Origin: Clostridiales bacterium
GTDB taxonomy: Bacteria > Bacillota > Sulfobacillia > UBA995
NCBI GenBank assembly: GCA_003517845.1
Contig: DOZU01000156.1
Coordinates: 5,653 to 12,586, forward strand
Length of the DNA stretch: 6,934 nt
Direction: 5' to 3'
Position numbers and translations under genes: made by a program. Shown one piece after another: positions 1-6,088 of this stretch (its first letter is position 1; each line of letters opens with the position of its first letter). The notes beneath the pieces were generated by a model. That model had not been told where the DNA came from. It saw nothing but the letters and a program-made list of their open reading frames with translations, and did no database searches.

Positions 1-25
1 TTCGGAACCCGCCCCTGCCGACCCC

Positions 26-54
26 TTGCTCGCCGCGCCCGGAAGTGCTAGTAT
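26..54 (+). promoter_or_regulatory. Putative sigma-A-type promoter for the serS T-box transcript
   Basis: TTGCTC (26-31) and TAGTAT (49-54) are separated by exactly 17 bases. They match the housekeeping -35 and -10 consensus at 3 of 6 and 4 of 6 positions. A start near 60-62 would put the 5' end just before stem I of the T-box leader, which is where it should be. The -35 match is weak, so the call rests mainly on spacing and placement. Bases 1-25 show nothing recognisable. Confidence 0.55.
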
Positions 55-60
55 GTTGGA

Positions 61-289
61 CAAAGCCGATGACCGGATCGGGGACCGCGCCTGCAGCGAC
101 CCGGCGGGCAGTGTGAGGCCGGGATGCGGCCCCTTCCAACCGGGAGGACCCGGCGATGAGCCGGGCGGGTGGGCCCGTTATGGCCCGCTATGAGTGGGCG
201 ACCGTCAGGGTTGCCAAGCGGGGTGGCACCGCGGGAGGTTGACCTCCCGTCCCCGGCCGGCTGCCGGGAGCGGGAGGTTTATTAATTCT
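61..289 (+). promoter_or_regulatory. Serine-specific T-box riboswitch (serS leader)
   Basis: This leader should sense uncharged tRNA-Ser and permit transcription of serS when serine charging falls. Stem I spans about 65-154. GCCG (65-68) pairs with CGGC (151-154). A kink-turn follows with tandem G-A pairs (71-72 against 144-145). CCGG (73-76) then pairs with CCGG (140-143), and GGGG-A-CCGC (80-88) with GCGGCCCC (126-133). Between the last two helices the 3' side of the specifier loop reads UUCCAA (134-139), so UCC (135-137), a Ser codon followed by A, is the likely specifier. A 7-bp hairpin lies at 169-188. The antiterminator pairs GGGG (220-223) with CCCC (251-254), carries the bulge UGGCACC (224-230), and closes with 231-239 against 242-250. 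UGGC would pair with a GCCA acceptor end, fitting discriminator G of tRNA-Ser. The distal part of stem I was not resolved. Confidence 0.92.
243..287 (+). terminator. T-box-controlled intrinsic terminator (alternative to the antiterminator)
   Basis: CCTCCCG (243-249) pairs with CGGGAGG (271-277). After one wobble and one mismatch, CCCGG (252-256) pairs with CCGGG (264-268), closing a 7-base loop. The hairpin is followed directly by TTTATTAATT (278-287). The left arm is the same sequence that the antiterminator uses when it pairs with 232-238, so the two folds exclude each other, as a transcriptional T-box requires. The U tract is interrupted by A residues but is the only AT-rich stretch in the leader. 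Confidence 0.85.
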
Positions 290-311
290 CGAGGAGGGAG
301 GTTGGAGCAGT

Positions 312-1580
312 ATGTTGGACCTCGGGTTCATCCGCGCGAACCCGCAGTTGATCCGGGAGGCCGCCCACCAGAAGGGCGTTGTCCTGGACCTGGAGCGGCT
401 ACTAGCGTTGGACGGCGAGCGGCGAGGTTTGCTTGTCCAGATCGAAGGGATGAGGGCCGAGCGCAATCGACGATCCCAGGAAATCCCCGGCTTGAAGGGC
501 GGCGGGCGCGCGCAGTCCATTCGCGATCTGCGCGAGTTGGGGGCGGAACTTGATTCCCTGGAACCGGCCCTCGAGCGCGTTGAATCCGAGTTGGAGGGTC
601 TGCTCTTGCAGGTCCCAAGCCCGCCGCATCCCGACGTACCCCCCGGGTTTGACGAGAGCGCCAACCTGCTGGTACGCCGTTGGGGCGAACTGCCCGCTTA
701 CGACTTCGCGCCCGCTGACCACCTTACGCTTGGTGAACGACTGGGAATCATCGACGTGACCCGCGGCGTCCGATTGTCCGGATCCCGCCAATACGTATTG
801 CGGGGAGATGGCATGCTGCTGGAACGGGCGGTAATGAATTTCGCCCTGGACAGGCTGCTGCGGAAGGGCTTCATACCCCTTTCGGTACCGATGCTGATCC
901 GGCCGGAGGCCATGCGGGGTACCGGCTACTTCCCCGGGGGGGAAGAGCAGTGCTATGCCATCCCCCGGGACGATCTGTTCTTGATCGGTACCGCCGAGGT
1001 GCCGGTCACGGCCTACCACGCGGGAGAAATCCTGGATGCCGCGGACCTGCCGCTCCGCTACGCCGGTTTCTCCGGCTGCTTCCGCCGGGAGGCCGGCGCG
1101 GCCGGACGCGATACCGCCGGCATCTACAGGGTGCATCAATTCTACAAGGTCGAGCAGGTGGTGATAACGCGCGCCGATCCCGAGGCTTCGGAGCGCGAGC
1201 ACGAACTCATCACCGCCAACGCCGAGGAACTGCTGCAAGCTCTCGAACTGCCTTACCGCGTGGTCGTGGTATGCGCGGGCGAGATGGGCCTGGGACAGGT
1301 GAAGAAGTACGATGTGGAGACCTGGATGCCCAGCCGGAACGCGTACTCGGAGACCCACTCCGCGTCCATGTTTTACGACTTCCAGGCGAGGCGCCTGAGA
1401 CTTCGTTACCGCGAGGCCGGCGGCGAGGTCATTCACTGCCATACCCTGAACAATACCGCGGCGGCGAGCCCCCGGATCCTCATCCCCCTCCTGGAGGTTC
1501 ACCAAGAGGCTGATGGCTCGGTGCGGATCCCCGTGGCCCTACGACCTTATCTGGACGGACGCGCCTCCATCGGACCTTGA
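312..1580 (+). CDS. serS: Seryl-tRNA synthetase
   Basis: This cytoplasmic class II enzyme charges tRNA-Ser with serine using ATP. The product has 422 residues, the usual bacterial length. Residues 1-105 form the N-terminal helical arm that grips the long variable arm of tRNA-Ser; they open with the family-typical MLDLGFIRANPQLIRE. The catalytic core carries GTAE (226-229, serine-binding loop), motif 2 (FRREAGAAGRD, 257-267, then RVHQFYKVEQ), KKYDVETW (331-338), and a C-terminal motif 3 region TLNNTAAASPRI (378-389). The NNTAAASPRI form resembles Thermus-type SerRS rather than the NGSGLAVGRT form of Bacillus and Escherichia coli. The ATG is preceded by GGAG (304-307) and a longer purine tract GAGGGAGG (294-301). 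The upstream T-box supports both identity and regulation. The TGA stop lies inside the tail of the convergent helicase-loader gene. Confidence 0.97.
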   Translation: MLDLGFIRANPQLIREAAHQKGVVLDLERLLALDGERRGLLVQIEGMRAERNRRSQEIPGLKGGGRAQSIRDLRELGAELDSLEPALERVESELEGLLLQVPSPPHPDVPPGFDESANLLVRRWGELPAYDFAPADHLTLGERLGIIDVTRGVRLSGSRQYVLRGDGMLLERAVMNFALDRLLRKGFIPLSVPMLIRPEAMRGTGYFPGGEEQCYAIPRDDLFLIGTAEVPVTAYHAGEILDAADLPLRYAGFSGCFRREAGAAGRDTAGIYRVHQFYKVEQVVITRADPEASEREHELITANAEELLQALELPYRVVVVCAGEMGLGQVKKYDVETWMPSRNAYSETHSASMFYDFQARRLRLRYREAGGEVIHCHTLNNTAAASPRILIPLLEVHQEADGSVRIPVALRPYLDGRASIGP

Positions 1581-2554
1581 GACCGGGCGCGTTTGAGCAA
1601 TAGGCGGATATCGTCGCCGTCGAGCTTCAGCACGAGAGAAGAGCCCATGAGGCGGGAGGCGATGCGGGCGGTGTATGCCCCCTCGAGGTCAGTCCACGAC
1701 AGGTTGGTGGATACCAGCATGGGGAGACGGTGAGCGATCCGGTAGTTGATCAGGACGAACAGCTCCTGCACCGAAAACTCGCTCACCTTCTCGCCGCCGA
1801 GATCGTCCAGGATGAGCAGGTCCACCTCGCGCAGGAGGGAGAGGGCCTCCGGGTCGGCGGCTTCGAACTTGTAGTGGCGGATCCGGTCCAGCAACTCCGG
1901 CAGGGTCAGGTAGATGACGCTCCGAGCGGACCGGAGCACGGTGTGAGCGATGGCGCTGGACAAATGAGTCTTGCCCAGTCCCACTCCGCCGCGGAACACG
2001 AGGTTCTCCGTGGCCTGTCCGGAGGCGACCCGCGCCGCGAAGGCCTTGCATTCGGCCACCACCTGCTCCATGAAGGATCGGAACTCGGGCGGATACAGGT
2101 CAACGCGGAAAGTGTCGAAAGTCTGCTCGCGGAGTTCCGGGGGCAACTCTGACTGGTGGTACAGGTAGTCGATCTCTTGCTGGACCAGACAGGAGCACTT
2201 CTCGTCCGGGCGCAGCCAGCCGCTATCCCGGCAACTCGAGCAGTGCCACCAGATTTCGAGGTAATCAGGAGGGATCTGGCGCTGAGTGAAGATGGCTTGC
2301 CACTCTGCTTCCAGTCGCGCCGCCCATCCGTCGAGACCGTCCCGGCCGAGACCCGAGCGGGGCCGAAGCCCCGCCAACAGCCTCGATACATCCAGCGCTA
2401 CCTTGGCCTTTTCCTCTTGAATGGCTGCCAGTCGCGGCAGGGACTCAAAGAGTCTGTCCTGTCTCCTGTCCCTCTCCGCCGCCCGGCGGGCGCGCTCTTG
2501 TGCCCTGTTCTCCGCCAGTTCGGTGTTTGACCGCGCTTTCCTCGAACTGCTCAT
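1547..2554 (-). CDS. dnaI: DnaI/DnaC-type replicative helicase loader (AAA+ ATPase)
   Basis: This protein should load the replicative hexameric helicase onto DNA with ATP. With the start chosen here it has 335 residues. A charged N-terminal helix comes first (about 10-60), then a probable zinc site made by C105, C108, C120 and C122 (CSSC and CSC), as in clostridial DnaC-type loaders. The AAA+ domain shows Walker A GGVGLGKT (189-196), Walker B LLILDD (246-251), a sensor-1-like STN (282-284) and an arginine-finger region ARIASRLM (296-303). The ATG at 2554 has GAGG six bases upstream. An ATG four codons earlier (2566) is possible but has a poorer site, and no ATG, GTG or TTG occurs in frame for about 55 codons after it. 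The gene overlaps the upstream DnaD-repeat gene by about 110 bases and serS by 34 bases at its 3' end. A pairing with a DnaD-repeat protein is what B. subtilis has with dnaB-dnaI. Confidence 0.92.
   Translation of the reverse strand: MSSSRKARSNTELAENRAQERARRAAERDRRQDRLFESLPRLAAIQEEKAKVALDVSRLLAGLRPRSGLGRDGLDGWAARLEAEWQAIFTQRQIPPDYLEIWWHCSSCRDSGWLRPDEKCSCLVQQEIDYLYHQSELPPELREQTFDTFRVDLYPPEFRSFMEQVVAECKAFAARVASGQATENLVFRGGVGLGKTHLSSAIAHTVLRSARSVIYLTLPELLDRIRHYKFEAADPEALSLLREVDLLILDDLGGEKVSEFSVQELFVLINYRIAHRLPMLVSTNLSWTDLEGAYTARIASRLMGSSLVLKLDGDDIRLLLKRARSQGPMEARPSR
1559..1594 (+). terminator. Weak hairpin spanning the serS stop, possible terminator
   Basis: ACGCGCC (1559-1565) and GGCGCGT (1586-1592) form a perfect 7-bp inverted repeat. 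CGG/CCG (1571-1573 and 1583-1585) can pair inside it, leaving a 5-base bulge. On the + strand it is followed by only TTT, and on the minus strand there is no U tract. It is the only terminator-like structure near the convergent ends and lies wholly in coding sequence of one gene or the other. Chance pairing in GC-rich DNA is a real alternative. Confidence 0.3.
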
Positions 2555-3425
2555 AGAAATCCTCATCTCTGCCGCTGGCTGGAGCCCCCGAGTTGGCGGC
2601 CCGCACCGGCGGCCTGCGCCGCCGGCCCTTACGGGCCTGCTCTCTCGCCAAATGTTGGTCGACGGATTCGAGTGACTCGAGCCCGGCCGCGCGCCAGTTT
2701 GCCAGCACCCGATCGATGTAAGCGAAGTTGGGTCGATCGATATTCACCGTCATGGCACAGGCTTTGAGGATGACCTCCAGCGAGAAACCCCACTCGGTCC
2801 ACTTGGCGATCATCGCTTGCTCGGCTTCGGTGAGTTTTCGGGCCAGGTTCAAGTAACGGGCGACTCGGGCCGCCAGGTTCGTGCGTTCGCGGTGGGCGAC
2901 CTCCATGGTCTCCACTCCGGACAGGTCCCGCACGCCCTTATCGTACCAGTCGGAGGCCACTCGGTCCAGATAGGCCAGGTTTTTCTGGCCCCGCCGGTAA
3001 CACTCCTCGAGCAGGGCACATATCACCTGGTAGTCGAAGCCGTAATCCTCGTTCCAGCGGCGGATGGCCAAGATCTCGGCGTTGCCCAACGGTCGAGCCA
3101 ACACGTTTTCCGCGTACTGGAACACGGGCCCGAGATCGGCGGGCGATCGGGGAGAGGGCGATAGCACACCCACTCGATACACCAGGGGATCGGAGGACTG
3201 GAGTTCCAGCAGGGGGTGACCGCCCCACGGAAACTCCTCGAGGGCGTTCAGGCGGTCCATCGCCGCCCGCGAGTCTTCCCCGAATTCGCCGGCCAGGGCG
3301 GCGAGATCTACGGTCAAACATTCGCCGGGAGCGGCCTGCGTCAGTACAAGGGCGAGCGTCCGCCATTCCCGGTCGGGAAGCGTCTTGATGAGATCGCGCA
3401 GTGATGGATCGATCAACTGGGCCAA
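2445..3425 (-). CDS. Tandem DnaD-domain replication initiation protein
   Basis: This is a probable primosome protein that helps the adjacent loader bring helicase to DNA. In 326 residues, positions 1-95 are a winged-helix-like N-terminal region and two DnaD (DnaB_2-type) repeats follow. Repeat 1 is about 104-165, with YLDRVASDW. Repeat 2 is about 190-260, with YIDRVLANW. Both carry the family's Y-x-x-x-(I/V)-x-x-x-W signature. Two such repeats, and position just before a DnaI-type gene, resemble B. subtilis DnaB (the initiation protein, not the helicase); many genomes call such genes dnaD, so no symbol is given. A basic linker (about 264-275) precedes DEDFYEQFEE (287-296), where homologues usually end. 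The last 30 residues are Gly/Arg/Gln-rich and overlap the loader gene in another frame. The start is TTG at 3425, supported by AGGAGGT eight bases upstream. Confidence 0.88.
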   Translation of the reverse strand: MAQLIDPSLRDLIKTLPDREWRTLALVLTQAAPGECLTVDLAALAGEFGEDSRAAMDRLNALEEFPWGGHPLLELQSSDPLVYRVGVLSPSPRSPADLGPVFQYAENVLARPLGNAEILAIRRWNEDYGFDYQVICALLEECYRRGQKNLAYLDRVASDWYDKGVRDLSGVETMEVAHRERTNLAARVARYLNLARKLTEAEQAMIAKWTEWGFSLEVILKACAMTVNIDRPNFAYIDRVLANWRAAGLESLESVDQHLAREQARKGRRRRPPVRAANSGAPASGRDEDFYEQFEESAVKHRTGGEQGTRARPPGGGEGQETGQTL

Positions 3426-3433
3426 AGGGGGTA

Positions 3434-3440
3434 ACCTCCT
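3434..3440 (-). promoter_or_regulatory. Strong ribosome-binding site deciding a TTG start
   Basis: Read on the minus strand, AGGAGGT lies eight bases before the TTG at 3425. This near-perfect anti-16S match identifies TTG as the initiation codon of the DnaD-repeat gene. No ATG or GTG start competes nearby in that frame. Confidence 0.8.
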
Positions 3441-3451
3441 GAGCCTCAGTT

Positions 3452-3485
3452 CCCTGCCGGAGTCCTGAACCCTTCACGGCCAGGG
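3452..3485 (-). other. Intercistronic hairpin between the Asp23-fusion gene and the dnaD-like gene
   Basis: On the minus-strand RNA, CCCUG and CAGGG (5 bp) and then CCG/CGG (3 bp, one bulged G) enclose a 17-base loop. The hairpin sits in the only sizeable intergenic gap of the minus-strand cluster (63 bases). No U tract follows, so it is not a convincing intrinsic terminator. It could be an RNA processing or stability element, or chance pairing. Confidence 0.3.
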
Positions 3486-3488
3486 CCC

Positions 3489-4322
3489 TTAGTTCGCACT
3501 GGACTGTCCCAGGAACAGCGCGCGGGCGGTGATGTTGACTTTGAGTACGTTCAGCGCGGTCATGTGCTCAACCATGTCCTTGACGCGGCGCTGGGCCGCG
3601 ACCATCACTTCCGCCAGATCATAGCCGAAACCTACCGCCACCTCGAGCTGAATCGCCACCCCTTCCGGCTGCGGATCCACTTCCACCCGGAGGACCCGGG
3701 GGATCGCCTCTCCCGACCGGGCAGAGCGCGCGGCGATTGCCGCCACCACCGTATCCTTGACCACGAATCGGCCCAGAGAACTGAAGGTGGGACGGACCAC
3801 CGACTTCTCCACGAACTCGCCGGCGTCAACCCCCCGGCGCGGTCGCATCAAGAAGCGCAGGGGATCGACCAGGTAGCCGGAAAAACTGCGCTTGACTTCG
3901 AGGGTGGGCGCGGGGATCACGTGTCTCCCCAGGTCGCGTCGGACCCGGCGCGCCTTTCGGATATCGGTTGGGCTGGCAACATCCTCAATCGCCACGTACC
4001 GCGCGGGCAGAGGCAGTTCGAGCCGCCGGGCGATGCGGTCGACCATCCGCGGCGAAGTCCCGATGATCAGCAAGCGGCGGGGAGGGAGACGCTTGAGGGC
4101 TTCGTCGATTTCAGCGGCATGCGCCGGTTCCACGAGCAGGGCGCGGCGGACCGCGGCCACTCGCGTCTCCTCCCGCTTCGAGGATCGGCCGGCGACGATG
4201 CGGCCGCCCATGATTAGCAGGCCGTCATCCAGTACGGCGTCCGCCGCCAGGTCCCGGGCCACGAGCGATGCCCGATGGCTCTTACCCGTCCCGCTCGCCC
4301 CCACCAGCGCGTAGACCTCCAC
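3489..4322 (-). CDS. P-loop NTPase fused to an Asp23/Gls24 domain
   Basis: The precise function is unknown. The 277-residue product opens with VYALVGASGTGKSHRA, a Walker A motif (GASGTGKS, 8-15), in a kinase-like N-terminal domain. VLDDGLLI (30-37) and RRLLIIGTS (83-90) look like core strands of that fold. A middle segment includes RHVIPAPTLEVKRSFSGYL (133-151). Residues about 180-271 match the Asp23/Gls24 (formerly DUF322) pattern: a VVKDTVVAAIAARSA helix, an alternating strand around VAIQLEVAVGFGYDL, a helix near AAQRRVKDMVEHMTAL, and a final VNITARAL strand. Asp23 proteins are linked to envelope stress in Gram-positive bacteria, and similar P-loop-Asp23 proteins are, from memory, found in other clostridia. 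No signal peptide or membrane segment is seen, so it should be cytoplasmic. It starts with GTG; its first G is the last base of the upstream capA-like stop (TAGTG), so translation is probably coupled. It ends in TAA. Confidence 0.82.
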   Translation of the reverse strand: MEVYALVGASGTGKSHRASLVARDLAADAVLDDGLLIMGGRIVAGRSSKREETRVAAVRRALLVEPAHAAEIDEALKRLPPRRLLIIGTSPRMVDRIARRLELPLPARYVAIEDVASPTDIRKARRVRRDLGRHVIPAPTLEVKRSFSGYLVDPLRFLMRPRRGVDAGEFVEKSVVRPTFSSLGRFVVKDTVVAAIAARSARSGEAIPRVLRVEVDPQPEGVAIQLEVAVGFGYDLAEVMVAAQRRVKDMVEHMTALNVLKVNITARALFLGQSSAN

Positions 4323-6088
4323 TAATCTTGCTCCCCGGCGAAAGGCAAGGAGATCCGACGGAGCTTGGCCAGGGCATCCCCCGCCGCCGCGCCGTCGAGG
4401 ATCCGAGGGCGGAACTCCTCGATCAAGACGGGTATCACCCGCACCTGCCGGATGCCCGAGGGCAGCAGTTCGATCTCGAGGATCATGCTCTCCGTCTGGA
4501 TGGGACGGCGCTGGTCCATGATGAAGTTGCCCAGGCTGTACGCCACTAGCCTGCGGTCGATAATCTCAAACCCTTGTACTGAGTGCGGATGGGAACCTAG
4601 CACCACGTCCGCACCGGCTTCCACCGCCAGGCGGCCGAGTTCTCGCTGCCGATCCGTGGGATAGTTGACGTATTCCTCCCCCCAATGAAAGGCGGCGATC
4701 ACGAAGTCCGCCTCCTGCCTGGCCCGGGCGATTGCCCGCGAGAAGACGGGGCCGTCCGCCGGGGCCACGCCGGGCACGTCCCCGGTGGCGAGGAAGGTGC
4801 GCGGATAAGCGTGGGACCAGAAGATATGCGCAAAGTCGCTGAACCCGAGGAAGGCCAAGGTGATTTCGCCCACTTGCACGATTGCCGGGCGCAGCGCTGC
4901 CTCGATATCACTGCCGGCGCCGGTATAGCCGAGGTCCGCTGCGTCCAGCAGGGCCAGCGTTTCCCTGAGGAGTTCGCTGTCGTAGTCCAGGATGTGATTG
5001 TTGGCCAAGGTCAGGATGTCAAAGCCCGAAGCGGCGAGGCCAGGTACTGCGGCCGGCTCGGCCCGAAACCAGATCTCCTTCCCCGGCAGCGGCCTTCCAC
5101 CCGTGCCGATCGGCGACTCCAGATTGGCGAAGGCAACGTCAGCGGCCGCCACGCGATCTCTCACCAGATCGAAGGGATAATGGGCGCCGTGGCGCTGGAT
5201 TAGCCGTCCTACCCCTCTGGCCAGCATGATGTCGCCGACCGCCGCCACCACCACCGGCGGACCCTCCCCCGCCACCGCCAACTGGGCGGCGGGCTCGGCG
5301 AGGAACGCCCGGAAGGCCAGGATAGCGGGGCGATTCGGGTCATAACGCAAGACTATTGCCGCCGGCCAGTTCCGAGCCCACGCGAGAGGATAGCGGGGAG
5401 CGCGTGCCAGGATGTCGATCGGCCGGCTCAACGGGTAAGCGCCGGTAACGAGGTTGGCGAAGCTGGGGGCCACCCCGTCAATGGCCAGGGCCTGGACGGT
5501 CGGGCCGAGTTGCTGCGGCTCGAGGAGGGCAATCCCATCCCATCCGGGGGAATGGCCGATCAAGTCCTGCGACGGGACGAGGCGCAACGGAAAACAATCG
5601 GGATCGCCCGAACGGTCGGGCGGGATCCCGTTGAGTAGACCGCGGGCCTCGCCGGCGGTGATCCCCTGCAGGGGGTGGAGGAAGCGGGTGGCCGGAACGC
5701 GGGCGGCGTAAAAGCGCACGCCGGGCAGCGCCCATTCGGACACTTCCGGGCGAGGCCCGGTAACGCCGTCCAGGCGGTAGCCGCCGGCATACAGGATGAA
5801 GTCGACCCGCGCCTCCCGCAGCAACGCCCGAGCTTCGGCGGCCCCGCCATGAAGCTCGCGGACGCTCAACTCCAGGTCAGGGCGAGTACGGGCAAGTGCT
5901 TCCAGGAGCCGGGTTACGGCCGGCTCGGGCCCGCCGGTCACCCCGATGATCAGTTCCCGGGGGTCGCGCTCCAGACGGGAAAGTTCGGCAAGCCCGACGG
6001 TCACCGCCAATCCCAGGAGCAGGAGGCCGAGGACCACGGTGCCCGCGTACCTCCGGCGCCTGCTCATGGGGGAGCCGGTGCGCGCCAT
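4322..6088 (-). CDS. Membrane-anchored PBP-like domain fused to CapA (PGA_cap) phosphoesterase-like domain
   Basis: The 588-residue product has a basic start (RRRR, 10-13) and one hydrophobic segment (about 15-33) without a lipobox Cys, so it is probably an N-in, C-out anchored extracytoplasmic protein. Residues about 45-272 resemble a type 2 periplasmic binding protein of the PstS/ModA sort: ELIIGVTGG, LHPLQGITAGEARGLLNG (137-154) and VQALAIDGVAPS followed by GAYPLSRPI. Residues about 279-560 are a CapA domain, a calcineurin-like metallophosphoesterase relative linked to poly-gamma-glutamate capsule or wall metabolism: GDIMLARG (285-292), NLESPIG (322-328), LANNHILD (361-368), FHWGEEYVNY (467-476), GSHPH (498-502) and SLGNFIMD (518-525). 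The putative metal ligands look intact. The start at 6088 is chosen for AGGAGG eight bases upstream; it lies 25 bases inside the mob gene. An ATG at 6070 is a weaker alternative. The reading frame is open to 6415, but that stretch is antisense-like Arg/Gly-rich sequence under the mob gene. No ABC permease is nearby. Ligand and substrate are unknown. Confidence 0.87.
   Translation of the reverse strand: MARTGSPMSRRRRYAGTVVLGLLLLGLAVTVGLAELSRLERDPRELIIGVTGGPEPAVTRLLEALARTRPDLELSVRELHGGAAEARALLREARVDFILYAGGYRLDGVTGPRPEVSEWALPGVRFYAARVPATRFLHPLQGITAGEARGLLNGIPPDRSGDPDCFPLRLVPSQDLIGHSPGWDGIALLEPQQLGPTVQALAIDGVAPSFANLVTGAYPLSRPIDILARAPRYPLAWARNWPAAIVLRYDPNRPAILAFRAFLAEPAAQLAVAGEGPPVVVAAVGDIMLARGVGRLIQRHGAHYPFDLVRDRVAAADVAFANLESPIGTGGRPLPGKEIWFRAEPAAVPGLAASGFDILTLANNHILDYDSELLRETLALLDAADLGYTGAGSDIEAALRPAIVQVGEITLAFLGFSDFAHIFWSHAYPRTFLATGDVPGVAPADGPVFSRAIARARQEADFVIAAFHWGEEYVNYPTDRQRELGRLAVEAGADVVLGSHPHSVQGFEIIDRRLVAYSLGNFIMDQRRPIQTESMILEIELLPSGIRQVRVIPVLIEEFRPRILDGAAAGDALAKLRRISLPFAGEQD

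Noticed and set aside
188..664. Open frames on both strands crossing the serS leader and 5' end
   Set aside because: They run through the T-box structure and the SerRS arm in wrong frames, with Arg/Pro/Ser-rich translations typical of GC-rich shadows.
402..1505. Long minus-strand open frame (367 codons) opposite serS
   Set aside because: Long antisense frames are common in GC-rich genes. The translation shows no domain, and the + strand encodes a complete, recognisable SerRS.
2581..2650. GC-rich palindromic stretch (GGCGGCC and GCGCCGCC repeats) as a possible hairpin or repeat element
   Set aside because: It encodes the basic Arg/Pro linker of the DnaD-repeat protein. The symmetry is what Arg/Ala/Pro codons give in GC-rich DNA, and no second copy is seen in the window.
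3426..3488. Intrinsic terminator separating the Asp23-fusion gene from the dnaD-like gene
   Set aside because: The hairpin is bulged, has a large loop and is not followed by a U tract, so read-through is more likely.
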